A DNA stretch of 64,000 nucleotides from positions 4,775,501 to 4,839,500 of the forward strand of contig NZ_JACHIV010000001.1 in the NCBI RefSeq assembly GCF_014203325.1. Direction: 5' to 3'. The notes under the pieces are model-generated. The model did not search any database and had not been told where the DNA came from. It was given only the letters and a program-made list of their open reading frames with translations. This document shows, in pieces, positions 1 through 9,960 of this stretch (position 1 is its first letter; each line of letters opens with the position of its first letter). This DNA is from Saccharopolyspora gloriosae (lineage in GTDB: Bacteria; Actinomycetota; Actinomycetes; Mycobacteriales; Pseudonocardiaceae). A program made the translations under genes and the position numbers.

Positions 1-1422
1 GCCGCGTTCGGGCACGACCACGGCGCAGACCTCCTCGCCGCGCCCCGGGTCGGGCAGGCCGATCACGGCGCACTGGGCCACCGCGGGGTGCCGGATCAGC
101 AGCTCCTCCACCTCGCGCGGGTAGATGTTGTAGCCGTTGCGGATGATCAGGTCCTTCTTGCGGTCGACGATGGACACGTAGCCCTCGGCGTCCTTGGTGC
201 CCATGTCGCCGGTGCGGAACCAGCCGTCGACGACGGCCGCCGCGGTCGCCTCCGGGTCGTCCAGGTAGCCCGCGAACACGTTGTGGCCGCGCACCACGAT
301 CTCGCCGACCTCGCCCGCGGGCAGCAGCTCGATGCGGTCCTCCACGGACGGTTCGGCGACCTCGACGTCGATGCCCCACAGCGCGTGCCCGACGGTGCCC
401 GCGCGCGGGCCGAACGCCGGTTGGTTCACCGTCGCCGTCGGCGAGGTCTCCGACAGGCCGTAGCCCTCGTGGATCGGGGCGCCGAAGCGGCGCTGGAACC
501 GCTCCAGCACCGCGACCGGCAGCGCGGCGCCACCGGAAACGCACATCCGCAGGCTCGGCACCTCGGCGTCGTCGCCCGCGGCCTCCAGCATCCGGATGTA
601 CATCGTGGGCACGCCGTTGAGCTGCGTGATCCGGTGGTCGCGGATGAGCCGCAGCGCCTCCGCCGGGTCGAACTTCGGTTGCAGCACCAGCGTGGCGCCC
701 GCGCGGAACGTGGTGTTCAGCGACACCGTCTGGCCGAACACGTGGAACAGCGGCAGGCAGCCCAGCACCAGGTCCTCGGACCGGGTGTCGTTGGCGTCGA
801 ACGCGTTCACCGTCGCGTTCATGACCAGGTTGAGGTGGGTCAGCACCGCGCCCTTGGGGCGGCCGGTGGTGCCGCTGGTGTAGAAGATCACCGCCGGGTC
901 CTCCGGGGAACGCGTCTCGAACGCGCGCACCGGTTCGGCGTCCGCAGCCTCCGCCGACAGCGACGGCGGCGCGTCCTGGCTCGGTCCGCCGGAACCGACC
1001 GACACCAGCGGGATGCCGGCCCGGCGCGCGGATTCGGCGGCCAGGGCGAGCTGGCTCGTGTGGCCGATGACGAGCTTCGCGCCCGAGTTGCGCAGCAGGT
1101 ACGCCGCCTCGTCGGGAACCAGCAGCAGCGGCACCGGAACGACGACGGCGCCCGCGGTGAGCACCGCGTAGTAGGCGCGCACGAAGTCGATGACGTTGGG
1201 CGCGACGATCGCCACCCGGTCGCCCGGTTCGACGCCGCGAGCGCGCAGCGCGGCGGCGTGCGCGCGGACCTGTTCCCACAGCTCGCCGTAGTCGACCTGC
1301 TCGGCGCCTTCGACGACCGCGGTCGCCCGTGGCGTGATCCTGGCCGGTTCGGCGAGCACCGACACCAGCGACAGCGTGGTCTGCGGCTTGATCGGCGCCG
1401 AGGACTCGTCGTCGTTGACCAT
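1..1422 (-). CDS. Acyl-CoA synthetase (AMP-binding, long-chain fatty-acid/4-coumarate CoA ligase type), 3' end outside window
   Basis: Adenylate-forming enzyme that would activate a carboxylic acid with ATP and load it on CoA. The 474 visible residues include the P-loop-like motif YTSGTTGRPKG, the adenylate motif EGYGLSETSP, the GWFRTGDMG motif and the hinge/core motif DRKKDLIIRNGYNIYPREVEE. The last part of the C-terminal subdomain, with the catalytic Lys, lies beyond position 1. The ATG at 1422 is preceded by GGAGGTGG at good spacing. It is divergent from a TetR gene with a 15-bp palindrome between them, so TetR control is likely. Substrate is unknown; a medium or long-chain acid is the family default. 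Confidence 0.93.
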   Translation of the reverse strand, partial: MVNDDESSAPIKPQTTLSLVSVLAEPARITPRATAVVEGAEQVDYGELWEQVRAHAAALRARGVEPGDRVAIVAPNVIDFVRAYYAVLTAGAVVVPVPLLLVPDEAAYLLRNSGAKLVIGHTSQLALAAESARRAGIPLVSVGSGGPSQDAPPSLSAEAADAEPVRAFETRSPEDPAVIFYTSGTTGRPKGAVLTHLNLVMNATVNAFDANDTRSEDLVLGCLPLFHVFGQTVSLNTTFRAGATLVLQPKFDPAEALRLIRDHRITQLNGVPTMYIRMLEAAGDDAEVPSLRMCVSGGAALPVAVLERFQRRFGAPIHEGYGLSETSPTATVNQPAFGPRAGTVGHALWGIDVEVAEPSVEDRIELLPAGEVGEIVVRGHNVFAGYLDDPEATAAAVVDGWFRTGDMGTKDAEGYVSIVDRKKDLIIRNGYNIYPREVEELLIRHPAVAQCAVIGLPDPGRGEEVCAVVVPERG

Positions 1423-1495
1423 CGTCCACCTCCGTGAGGACGTCGCCCGACGCCGATCGGGGGCCCGCACCGCGCCCGCCGATGGACACCTGGCG

Positions 1496-1510
1496 ACTAA
1501 CGTCGTTAGT
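1496..1510. promoter_or_regulatory. TetR-type operator between the acyl-CoA synthetase and TetR genes
   Basis: Perfect inverted repeat ACTAACG-T-CGTTAGT in the 230-bp divergent intergenic region. Length, symmetry and the TAAC/GTTA arms are typical of TetR-family operators, and the flanking regulator is TetR-like. It lies 74 bp upstream of the synthetase start and 143 bp upstream of the tetR start. Function is inferred. Confidence 0.7.
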
Positions 1511-1652
1511 TTTGGACTCTAGGACCACCCCGCGGACCGCGGCAAGACCACCGCCCCGGACACTGTGCGGAGTCGCCGCAGGGCAACCGGCCGAACACGG
1601 TGCGGCATCGGAACGCCACGGCGCAGGGCCGGATGGCAGGCAGGAGCGCGGC

Positions 1653-2300
1653 ATGGGCAGACCGAAGAGTCCCCAGCTCACACCGGAACGCATCCGCGAG
1701 CACGCGTTGGTGATCATCGACACGTCCGGGCTCGAAGCGCTGTCCATGCGCAAGCTCGCCGAAGCGCTCGGAGTCCGCGCCGCCTCGCTGTACAACCACG
1801 TCGCGACCAAGGAAGCCCTGCTGCACGACGTCGCCAACGACGTGATGGCCACCGTGGACACCACCGGCTTCGCCGCCGGCTGGACCACCGGCCTGCTGCG
1901 CTGGGCCCGCTCCTACCGGGCGGCGCTGGCCGCCCACCCGAACCTGGTGCCGTTCATGGCCTCCGGCCCGGCCCGCCGCGAAACCTCGCTGAGCCGCGCC
2001 GACGCGGTGCACGGCGGCCTGACCAGCGCGGGCTGGCCGCCCCGGTACGCCACGATGATCGGCGCCTCCACCAAGTACCTCGTCGTCGGCGCCGCGATGG
2101 GATCGTTCGCAGGCGGGTTCGTCGACGACGCCGAGATCTACGACGACCGGTTCCCGCACCTGCGCAACGCGCACCTGCTGCGCGAGCACGCGGCGGAGAT
2201 CGACGACGCCAGCTTCGAGGTCGCGCTGCAAGCCCTGGTCGACGGCCTGCGAGTGCAGTACGAGCAGGTCACGGCCCATGCGGACGACTTCGGAGGGTAA
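1653..2300 (+). CDS. TetR-family transcriptional regulator
   Basis: Protein of 215 residues. The N-terminal helix-turn-helix includes the recognition segment KLAEALGVRAASLYNHVATKEAL (about residues 32-54). The C-terminal part is an all-alpha ligand domain resembling TetR_C in repressors of lipid or small-molecule genes. I chose ATG 1653 because AGGAG lies just upstream and the protein then starts MGRPKSPQLTPERI, the usual family start; the frame is open further upstream but has no family similarity there. Likely represses the divergent acyl-CoA synthetase, and itself, through the palindrome at 1496-1510. The ligand may be an acyl-CoA, by analogy only. Confidence 0.9.
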   Translation: MGRPKSPQLTPERIREHALVIIDTSGLEALSMRKLAEALGVRAASLYNHVATKEALLHDVANDVMATVDTTGFAAGWTTGLLRWARSYRAALAAHPNLVPFMASGPARRETSLSRADAVHGGLTSAGWPPRYATMIGASTKYLVVGAAMGSFAGGFVDDAEIYDDRFPHLRNAHLLREHAAEIDDASFEVALQALVDGLRVQYEQVTAHADDFGG

Positions 2301-2321
2301 CGGGATCACGCTCACGTTCGG

Positions 2322-2350
2322 TTGACTGCGATGTGTGATCTCCGTAGCGT
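2322..2350 (+). promoter_or_regulatory. Promoter of the glycine riboswitch-gcvT transcript
   Basis: TTGACT (2322-2327), a 17-bp spacer and TAGCGT (2345-2350) form a good housekeeping-sigma promoter. The predicted transcript would start near 2357, about 35 nt before the first glycine aptamer. Confidence 0.65.
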
Positions 2351-2389
2351 TTCTGAACACAACAGAAGACGAGACGAACACGCCGACGA

Positions 2390-2612
2390 CGTCGAGCGGG
2401 AGAGTCTGCGCCCCGCCAGGAGCCCCTGGTCCGTGCAGGATGCGATTCCTGGGTGCAGCGCCGAAGGAGCAATCCTCCCCAACAAACTCTCAGGCCCCGC
2501 ACCGCACGACACCAGGCGATCACGGAGAAAAGCAGGGACACGCGTCCCTCGCCCAAGGTGCAAGCCGCCGACGCGCGGTGAAACTCTCAGGCCAATGACT
2601 CCGGGGAGACCG
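2390..2612 (+). ncRNA. Tandem glycine riboswitch upstream of gcvT
   Basis: Two aptamer-like halves in tandem. The first (about 2394-2502) has CGGGAGAGTC, the conserved GCGCCGAAGGAGCAA core and AAACTCTCAGGCCC. The second (about 2522-2612) has CACGGAGAAAAGCAGGGACA, a GCCGACG core and GAAACTCTCAGGCC. These are hallmarks of the glycine riboswitch class, which is often tandem and placed before glycine-cleavage genes. Here it precedes gcvT and glyA, so it probably turns on glycine catabolism when glycine is abundant. The second core deviates from consensus more than the first. Confidence 0.93.
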
Positions 2613-2729
2613 GCCAGCGCACGCCCGCGCCCGTCGCCGTCGAGGGACCCCGGATATGGTTTCTGCTGGAAGTGGCCGCAACCGGTCCCCTCGGACGTGA
2701 TCGGTGCCCACGAGGAGGAGTTCCGCACC

Positions 2730-3845
<1,116 letters not shown>

Positions 3846-3935
3846 GACCGCACCGCCCTCGGGGCACCACGAACCTCGAAAGGACCGCCCGGAACTTCCG
3901 GCGCAGCCCAGATCGAACACAGGAGGCAATTGCTC

Positions 3936-5216
3936 ATGTCAACACCGGACCTGTTCAACGACCAGCTCTCGGCGGTGGATCCGGAGGTGGCCGAGGCCGT
4001 CGGTGCTGAACTCGGCCGTCAGCAGAACACGCTGGAGATGATCGCGTCGGAGAACTTCGCGCCGCAGGCCGTGCTGCAGGCGCAGGGTTCGGTGTTGACG
4101 AACAAGTACGCCGAGGGCTACCCGGGCAAGCGCTACTACGGCGGCTGCGAACACGTCGACGTCGTCGAGCAACTCGCGATCGACCGCGTCAAAGAACTCT
4201 TCGGCGCCTCCTTCGCCAACGTCCAGCCCCACTCCGGCGCGCAGGCCAACGCCGCGGCGATGCACGCCCTGCTCAAGCCCGGCGACACCATCATGGGCCT
4301 CGACCTCGCCCACGGCGGGCACCTGACCCACGGCATGCGCATCAACTTCTCCGGCAAGCTCTACAACGTCGTGCCCTACCACGTCCGCGACCACGACCAC
4401 CGCGTCGACATGGACGAAGTCGCCCGCCTCGCCCGCGAGAACAAACCCCAGCTCATCATCGCCGGCTGGTCGGCCTACCCCCGCCAACTCGACTTCGCCC
4501 GCTTCCGCGAGATCGCCGACGAAGTCGGCGCCTACCTCATGGTCGACATGGCCCACTTCGCCGGACTCGTCGCCGCCGGACTCCACCCCAGCCCCCTGCC
4601 CCACGCCCACGTGGTCACCACCACCACCCACAAAACCCTCGGCGGCCCCCGCGGCGGCGTCATCCTGTCCACCAGCGACGACTTCGCCAAAAAGTTCAAC
4701 TCCGCGGTCTTCCCCGGCCAACAGGGCGGCCCCCTCGAACACGTCATCGCCGGCAAAGCCGTCCTGTTCAAAATCGCCCAAACCCCCGAGTTCGCCGACC
4801 GCCAACGCCGCACCATCGAAGGCGCCCGCATCCTCGCCGAACGCCTCCTCGCCGACGACACCACCCGAGCCGGCGTCTCCCTCGTCTCCGGCGGCACCGA
4901 CGTCCACCTCGTCCTCGTCGACCTCCGCAACAGCGAACTCGACGGCAAACAAGCCGAAGACCGCCTCCACCAGATCGGCATCACCGTCAACCGCAACGCC
5001 GTCCCCAACGACCCCCGACCCCCCATGGTCACCAGCGGCCTGCGCATCGGCACCCCCGCCCTGGCCACCCGCGGCTTCGGCACCGAAGAATTCACCGAAG
5101 TCGCCGACATCATCGCCCACGCACTCCAACCCACCCTCACCCCCGACACCACCACCCAACTCCGCAACCGCGTCGAAACACTCGCGAAAAAACACCCGCT
5201 GTACCCGAACCTGTGA
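3936..5216 (+). CDS. glyA: Serine hydroxymethyltransferase
   Basis: PLP enzyme interconverting serine plus THF and glycine plus 5,10-methylene-THF. 426 residues. Landmarks: [20 protein letters not shown], the [12 protein letters not shown] strand, and the PLP-lysine motif [14 protein letters not shown]; most SHMTs have THKTLRGPRGG, so an Arg-to-Gly change is present. The ATG at 3936 is preferred over TTG 3930 because AGGAGG lies at 3921-3926. Together with gcvT it forms a glycine/one-carbon unit under the glycine riboswitch. From about 4190 the codon style changes sharply (nearly all C-ending, unusual use of AAA for Lys), unlike the first 250 bp. Confidence 0.97.
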   Translation: MSTPDLFNDQLSAVDPEVAEAVGAELGRQQNTLEMIASENFAPQAVLQAQGSVLTNKYAEGYPGKRYYGGCEHVDVVEQLAIDRVKELFGASFANVQPHSGAQANAAAMHALLKPGDTIMGLDLAHGGHLTHGMRINFSGKLYNVVPYHVRDHDHRVDMDEVARLARENKPQLIIAGWSAYPRQLDFARFREIADEVGAYLMVDMAHFAGLVAAGLHPSPLPHAHVVTTTTHKTLGGPRGGVILSTSDDFAKKFNSAVFPGQQGGPLEHVIAGKAVLFKIAQTPEFADRQRRTIEGARILAERLLADDTTRAGVSLVSGGTDVHLVLVDLRNSELDGKQAEDRLHQIGITVNRNAVPNDPRPPMVTSGLRIGTPALATRGFGTEEFTEVADIIAHALQPTLTPDTTTQLRNRVETLAKKHPLYPNL

Positions 5217-5260
5217 TGATCCGGTGAGGGGAACCCCCTGACCAGATCCACAATTGCGCC

Positions 5261-5310
5261 GGACGCCGCATTCCCCCTCGATTCAGGTGGGAATGCGGCG
5301 TCCGTGTTTT
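5261..5310 (+). terminator. Intrinsic terminator after glyA
   Basis: A perfect 15-bp stem (GGACGCCGCATTCCC at 5261-5275 pairing with 5289-5303) around a 13-nt loop, followed by GTGTTTT. This separates the gcvT-glyA unit from the permease gene downstream. Confidence 0.9.
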
Positions 5311-5519
5311 CGCCGCAGCGGCCGACTTTGTCCCGTGCAACAATTCCTCGGGCCGTAGCAGCAGGTCAGCGGATCATGACCGGGCCACAACGGCACATTG
5401 GCGACATTTCACCCAAGAATCGAGATCGAGTCACGCCCACCCTGCCGAGACGGTCTCACTCGGGCGTGGCACAGTACCGGTCCACAACGAGTCCTTCTTC
5501 TCTCCGCAGGAGCACGGCG

Positions 5520-6902
5520 ATGAGCGAACCCGTCCCCGAGGAATACCGCAAAGAACTGAGCAACCGGCACATCAACATGATCGCCATCGGCGGGGCGATC
5601 GGCGTGGGCCTGTTCCTCGGGTCCGGCAAGGCCCTGAACCAGGTCGGCCCCGGCCTGATGCTGATCTACGCCATCGCCGGTTTGATGATCTTCTTCGTGA
5701 TGCGCGCCCTCGGCGAACTGCTGATGTACCGCCCCGTCAGCGGCTCCTTCGCGGAGTACGCGGGCGAATTCATCGGCCCCTGGGCCAAGTTCGCCACCGG
5801 CTGGGGCTACTGGCTCGTGTGGATCGTGACCGGCATGGCCGAGATCACCGCCGTCGGCGAGTACTTCCAGTTCTGGTTCCCCGAACTGCCGCAGTGGATC
5901 CCGGCGCTCGGCGCGCTGATCGTGCTCAGCGGCGTCAACCTGATCGCGGTGAAGCTGTTCGGCGAGTTCGAGTTCTGGTTCGCGCTGATCAAGGTCGTCG
6001 CCATCGTGTCGATGATCGCCATCGTGGTGCTCATCCTGATCTTCGGGTTCAGCGACGCCGGTGACACCGCCGCCGTGAGCAACATCTGGTCGCACGGCGG
6101 CTTCTTCCCCAACGGTCCCACCTCGGCGCTGCTGGCGTTCCAGATCGTCATGTTCGCGTTCATCGGCGTGGAGATGGTCGGGCAGACCGCCAGCGAGAGC
6201 AAGAACCCGCAGCAAGTGCTGCCGAAGGCCATCAACGCCGTCATGTGGCGAATCCTGATCTTCTACGTCGGCGCCCTGGCCGCGCTGACCGCGCTGGTGC
6301 CGTGGACCAGCTTCAACGCCGACGGCAGCCCGTTCGTGCAGGCCTTCGCCCTGATCGGCATCCCCGCCGCGGCCGGGATCATCAACTTCGTGGTGATCAC
6401 CGCCGCGCTGTCGTCCTGCAACAGCGGCATCTTCTCCACCGGCCGCATGCTGCGCACCCTGTCCGAGGACGGACACGCCCCGAACGCCGTCGGCAAGCTC
6501 TCCTCCCGCGCGGTGCCCTCCCGCGCCATCGCCGTCACCTTCGGCGCGATGCTGCTCGGCGTGCTGCTCAACTACGTGGCACCGGAAGAGGCGTTCACCT
6601 ACATCACCAGCGCCAGCACCATCGGAGCCCTGTTCACCTGGGGCATGATCGTGATCGCGCACCTCGGATTCCGCCGCAAGGTCGCGCGCGGCGAGATCCA
6701 GGCGAACACGTTCCGGATGCCGTGGGCGCCGTACTCCAACTACGTGGTGCTCGCGTTCCTCGCGATGGTCGTGGTGCTGCTGGCGTTCGACTCCGACACG
6801 ATCATCGCGCTCTACATCACCCCGGTGCTCGTGATCGCGCTCGGCATCGGCTACGTCGTATCCCGGCGGCGTTCGGCCCAACGGGAGACCGCGCGCACCT
6901 GA
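5520..6902 (+). CDS. APC-superfamily amino-acid permease (CycA/GabP/AnsP type)
   Basis: Membrane protein of 460 residues with about 12 hydrophobic segments. The N-terminal signature HINMIAIGGAIGVGLFLGSG is characteristic of the amino acid transporter (AAT) family of proton symporters. Further landmarks are RALGELLMYRPVSGSFAEYA and SSCNSGIFSTGRMLRTLSEDG. The closest functional types are D-Ala/D-Ser/Gly (CycA), GABA and aromatic permeases; the sequence alone does not settle the substrate. Its position after the glycine riboswitch operon makes glycine/serine/alanine plausible. ATG 5520 follows GCAGGAG. It has its own transcription unit because a strong terminator sits upstream; a GC-rich hairpin (about 5433-5470) lies in its leader. 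Confidence 0.9.
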   Translation: MSEPVPEEYRKELSNRHINMIAIGGAIGVGLFLGSGKALNQVGPGLMLIYAIAGLMIFFVMRALGELLMYRPVSGSFAEYAGEFIGPWAKFATGWGYWLVWIVTGMAEITAVGEYFQFWFPELPQWIPALGALIVLSGVNLIAVKLFGEFEFWFALIKVVAIVSMIAIVVLILIFGFSDAGDTAAVSNIWSHGGFFPNGPTSALLAFQIVMFAFIGVEMVGQTASESKNPQQVLPKAINAVMWRILIFYVGALAALTALVPWTSFNADGSPFVQAFALIGIPAAAGIINFVVITAALSSCNSGIFSTGRMLRTLSEDGHAPNAVGKLSSRAVPSRAIAVTFGAMLLGVLLNYVAPEEAFTYITSASTIGALFTWGMIVIAHLGFRRKVARGEIQANTFRMPWAPYSNYVVLAFLAMVVVLLAFDSDTIIALYITPVLVIALGIGYVVSRRRSAQRETART

Positions 6903-7047
6903 TCCCCGCGGAAACCGTGAATTTCCCGCAGCACGGGCGGACCTGGTGCGGGAGACGTGCGAAAACCGGATCTCGGGCGAACGCCCGAGCCCGGTTGCGC
7001 CGAGTGCCGGGTTCTGTCCGCCCGCCGACCGGGGCAAGATCGTCGGC

Positions 7048-7581
7048 ATGCACCCGGCCTCCCGCGTGCTGGTGATCAGCCGGAGCACGCAGCAAGAACG
7101 CAGCATCCAGCGGGACGGCCTGCTCGTCGTGCTCACCCAGATCGCCAACGCGGTGGCCTGCGCCGCGGCGGCGGTGCTCTGGTGGTCGTGGACGGACGGG
7201 GCGTCCCGCTGGTTCGTGCTGATCCCCGTGATCGCCGCCGCCTACAGCTGCTACGTCGCCCGCGCGCAGCTGCGCTGGCGGCGCATCCACCGGAACATGC
7301 TGAACCTGCAACTGGCGCTGACCGACCTCGGCGTCACCTACGCCTCCGCCGCGGGCACCTACTCGGCGCCCTGGTCGGCGGTGCGGCAAGTGCGGTTGCG
7401 CAGCCACCGGGCCGGTTCGCCGTACCTGGTGATCGACGTGGAGGGCTGGGGCGGGCCGCTCGGCGAATGCCCCGGCGCCGACCGGCTCGCGCTCACCCTC
7501 ACCGGCACCGGTCTCCGGCCCCGCGAGGTGAGCCGGGCCGTGCACCAACTCAGCAGCGGCCAGGTGACCACCCGGAACTGA
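7048..7581 (+). CDS. Small membrane protein with two N-terminal TM segments, PH-like C-terminal half
   Basis: 177 residues. A pair of hydrophobic helices (about residues 25-45 and 52-70) is followed by a basic linker (RAQLRWRRIHRN) and a C-terminal half with the pattern of small bacterial PH-like membrane proteins (VTYASAAGTYSAPWSAVRQVRL, then SPYLVIDVEGWG). No catalytic motif is visible and I do not recognise a specific family. ATG 7048 is chosen over an upstream in-frame ATG at 6946 because the intervening residues look non-coding. It converges with a nitroreductase gene, with a palindromic repeat element between the two stops. Confidence 0.7.
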   Translation: MHPASRVLVISRSTQQERSIQRDGLLVVLTQIANAVACAAAAVLWWSWTDGASRWFVLIPVIAAAYSCYVARAQLRWRRIHRNMLNLQLALTDLGVTYASAAGTYSAPWSAVRQVRLRSHRAGSPYLVIDVEGWGGPLGECPGADRLALTLTGTGLRPREVSRAVHQLSSGQVTTRN

Positions 7582-7600
7582 ACAGCCCGTCCTTGCCTGC

Positions 7601-7708
7601 CTTTGATCTTGTCTTCCCAGGTGAGCGGCGTTCGCGGCCGCTGTCTTGTCAGCGGCGAAAGCCGCTGAGGTTCCGCCACCTGACCCGCTGCTCAAGCCAA
7701 GTTCAAAG
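7601..7708 (-). mobile_element. MITE-like palindromic element, copy A (deleted form)
   Basis: 108-bp element bounded by an imperfect 11-bp terminal inverted repeat (CTTTGATCTTG at 7601, CAAGTTCAAAG ending 7708). Read on the minus strand it carries the family consensus GGCGGAACCTCAG, then collapses directly to a short hairpin (CAGCGGC-TTTC-GCCGCTG) and the segment GACAAGATCAAAG shared with copy D. It appears to be an internal-deletion derivative of the longer copies. It ends 8 bp before the stop codon of the nitroreductase gene. Confidence 0.7.
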
Positions 7709-7715
7709 CATCTGG

Positions 7716-8138
7716 TCAGGCGCGTTCGAGTTCTACCACTGGGATGGACCGGTCGGTGTTGCGCTGGTATTCGGCGAACTGGGGGGCCACGGCGACCTGC
7801 CTGGCGTAGACCTCGTCGCGTTCCTCGCCGGTGAGCACCCGTGCGACGACGTCGACGGTCTCCGTTCCGGTCTCCACCCGCGTCCGCGGATTCGCCACCA
7901 AGTTGTGGTACCAGGCGGGGTTCTCGGCGGAGCCGCCCTTGCTGGCGAAGATGAAGATCCGCTCGCCCTCCAGCAGCGGGACCAGCGGCGAGATCCGCTC
8001 GGTGCCCGACTTGGCGCCCACGTGGTGCACCAGCACCAGCGGGAAGCCGTCGAACGCGCCGCCGACCCGCCCGTCCCGCTCGCGGAACTCGGCGATGACC
8101 TTCCGGTTCATCTCGTCGAAGTCGATCGATTCGCTCAC
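7716..8138 (-). CDS. F420-dependent nitroreductase/quinone reductase family (Ddn-like)
   Basis: 140 residues. It matches the deazaflavin-dependent nitroreductase family: FDGFPLVLVHHVGAKSGTER, then PLVPLLEGERIFIFASKGG and NPAWYHNLVANPRTRVETG, ending EYQRNTDRSIPVVELER. Members use reduced F420 to reduce quinones or nitro compounds. GTG 8138 is selected because GGAGGAG lies just upstream (CTCCTCC on the + strand); an upstream in-frame extension to 8192 is poorly conserved. Divergent from an AraC-type regulator 206 bp away, which may control it. Confidence 0.9.
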   Translation of the reverse strand: MSESIDFDEMNRKVIAEFRERDGRVGGAFDGFPLVLVHHVGAKSGTERISPLVPLLEGERIFIFASKGGSAENPAWYHNLVANPRTRVETGTETVDVVARVLTGEERDEVYARQVAVAPQFAEYQRNTDRSIPVVELERA

Positions 8139-8331
8139 TGGTCGCTCCTCCCTCGCGGGAACACCGGCTCCGGCGCCGCCCGCCCCCGACACGTCGTCGA
8201 AGCCAGCGTATGCCGCGAGCGACGATCCCGACGATGCTCAGCAGGCGCACATCGATGTCCGTCCGTCGCACAGGAGGGCGCCCGGCGCACCGAACGGTCG
8301 CCGTACCGGAGGGCCGCGTCGGCGCGGTGGA

Positions 8332-8337
8332 TATCGT
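8332..8337 (+). promoter_or_regulatory. Leaderless -10 element of the AraC gene
   Basis: TATCGT lies 7 nt upstream of ATG 8345, a position expected of a -10 box whose transcript starts at or next to the start codon. No Shine-Dalgarno sequence is present. Confidence 0.45.
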
Positions 8338-8344
8338 TGCCGAC

Positions 8345-9274
8345 ATGGACCTGCTCGCCGACGTGCTCTCCCGGACCGGGGTCCGCGGCAGCCTGGGAGC
8401 GCGGATCGCCGCCGGGCAGGACTGGGGCCTGACATGGGGCGGCGGCACCGCCGCCGGCTTCTACGCGATCACCGCGGGCGACGCGTGGCTCGGACTCCCC
8501 GGCCACGCCCCGCGGCAGCTGGTGCCCGGCGACGTCGTGCTGCTGCCCACCGGAACCGAGCACACCCTCGGCAGCTCACCCGGAGCCGCGATCGACCGCC
8601 GCGCCTGCGCCGACGCCGAACGAGCCCAAGCCGCAGGTGAAGTGCTGCACCTCGGCGGCGGCGCGCCCCGCACGCACATCCTCGGCGCCTCCTTCTCCTC
8701 CGACGCCGCCGCATCCACCCAGGTCCTCGCCGCGCTGCCGGAGATCGTCCACGTGCACGCCGAGCACGGCAGCGAACTGGAGGACACGATCCGGCTGCTC
8801 TCGCGCGAACTGGCCCGGCCCCGGATCGCCACGGCCGTCGTGCTCGACCGCCTCGTCGACATCCTGCTCATCCAGCTGCTGCGGAGCTGGCTCGACGACA
8901 ACCCCGGGCAGGTCGCGGGCACCTGGCTCGGCGTGCTCTGCGACCCGGTCGTGCGGGAGGCGATGACCGCACTACACCAGGACCCGGCGCACCCGTGGAC
9001 GACCGAAGGCCTCGCCGCCAAGGTCGCGGTCTCCCGCGCCACGCTCACCCGGAGGTTCCTGCTGACGGCGGGGGAAGCGCCGGGCGGCTACCTCACGCGG
9101 TGGCGGATGGACCTCGCCGCGACCCGGCTGCGGGACACCGACGACACCCTCGACGCGATCGCGCGCTCCGTCGGCTACACCTCGGTGCACGCGTTCAGCC
9201 GCGCTTTCAGCCGCACCCGCGGTCGCGCGCCCGGCCGGTACCGGATCGACAGCCGCGCCGCCCCAGCGCGCTGA
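8345..9274 (+). CDS. AraC-family regulator with N-terminal cupin domain
   Basis: 309 residues. The N-terminal part is a cupin_6/AraC-binding-like sensor (TAGDAWLGLPGHAPRQLVPGDVVLLPTGTEHTL, roughly residues 40-80). The C-terminal part is a double HTH of the AraC type (WTTEGLAAKVAVSRATLTRRF, then DAIARSVGYTSVHAFSRAFSR, about residues 220-295). ATG 8345 is used because a leaderless -10 element precedes it; upstream in-frame sequence back to 8210 has no family similarity. Proteins of this architecture often regulate an adjacent oxidoreductase, here the divergent Ddn-like gene. The effector is unknown. Confidence 0.88.
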   Translation: MDLLADVLSRTGVRGSLGARIAAGQDWGLTWGGGTAAGFYAITAGDAWLGLPGHAPRQLVPGDVVLLPTGTEHTLGSSPGAAIDRRACADAERAQAAGEVLHLGGGAPRTHILGASFSSDAAASTQVLAALPEIVHVHAEHGSELEDTIRLLSRELARPRIATAVVLDRLVDILLIQLLRSWLDDNPGQVAGTWLGVLCDPVVREAMTALHQDPAHPWTTEGLAAKVAVSRATLTRRFLLTAGEAPGGYLTRWRMDLAATRLRDTDDTLDAIARSVGYTSVHAFSRAFSRTRGRAPGRYRIDSRAAPAR

Positions 9275-9282
9275 GCGAGGGT

Positions 9283-9960
9283 TCAGGCCGCCCGCTCGGT
9301 CTCCACCGACTCCGGCTCCACGACCGGCTCGACCTCGTCCTGGTCCTGCGCGGTCTTGCGGGAACGCCGCCACAACCACACGCCGATGCCGATGAGCACC
9401 AGCGCTCCCAGCACGATGCCGCCCGCGCGGCCGAGCACGTGCTCGATGTACTTCGCGGACGTGCCCGCCGCCCAGCCGATACCGACGTGCAGCATCGACC
9501 AGGTCGTCGCGCCGACGATCGACGTCACCAGGAAGCGCCAGTAGCCGAGCCCGCTGGTGCCCGCCGAGACCGGCACCAGCGTGCGCACCACCGGCAGGAA
9601 ACGGGCGACGAAGACCGCCCCGATGCCGTACTTGCGCAACATCCGGCACGCCCGATCCCAATGCCGGACGCCGAGCTTCGCCACCATTCGTGTTTCCCGG
9701 ACTCGCGCGCCATAACGTCGTCCCAGGAAAAAGCCGATGTTGTCACCGATGACCGCGCACAAGGCCACGGTCAGTGACAATCCAAAGAAAAAGCCGATAT
9801 CGGTCACCGCCGCCGAAGCGACGAGCAGACCGCTCTCGCCCGGCACCAGGAAACCCAGGCCGATCGTGCACTCGCCGAGCACAAGAGCACCGGTGACCAG
9901 GATCAGCAGCGGGCGAGGAAGCCCGGCGACCATGGCCAGGAAATCGCTGACGAAGGACAC
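9283..9960 (-). CDS. DedA-family membrane protein
   Basis: 225 residues with the DedA (SNARE-associated/VTT) pattern: ECTIGLGFLVPGESGLLVASA, then GDNIGFFLGRRYG, and the conserved FVARFLPVVRTLVPVSAGTSG and YWRFL elements. Family members are inner-membrane lipid scramblase/transporter-type proteins involved in phospholipid or undecaprenyl-phosphate recycling and envelope homeostasis. The acidic C-terminal tail is not conserved. Its stop lies 8 bp from the AraC stop (convergent). Start at ATG 9960 is preceded by a GGGGAG-like sequence on the minus strand. Confidence 0.92.
   Translation of the reverse strand: MSFVSDFLAMVAGLPRPLLILVTGALVLGECTIGLGFLVPGESGLLVASAAVTDIGFFFGLSLTVALCAVIGDNIGFFLGRRYGARVRETRMVAKLGVRHWDRACRMLRKYGIGAVFVARFLPVVRTLVPVSAGTSGLGYWRFLVTSIVGATTWSMLHVGIGWAAGTSAKYIEHVLGRAGGIVLGALVLIGIGVWLWRRSRKTAQDQDEVEPVVEPESVETERAA

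Noticed and set aside
88-1437. 449-codon + strand frame opposite the acyl-CoA synthetase
   Set aside because: Arg/Val/His/Asp-rich low-similarity translation typical of antisense frames in GC-rich DNA; the minus-strand enzyme has all family motifs.
3939-5195. 418-codon open frame antisense to glyA
   Set aside because: Its composition (Gly/Val/Ala/Glu/Asp with long GG and VV runs) is the mirror of C-ending codons in glyA; it has no domain, and glyA is certain.
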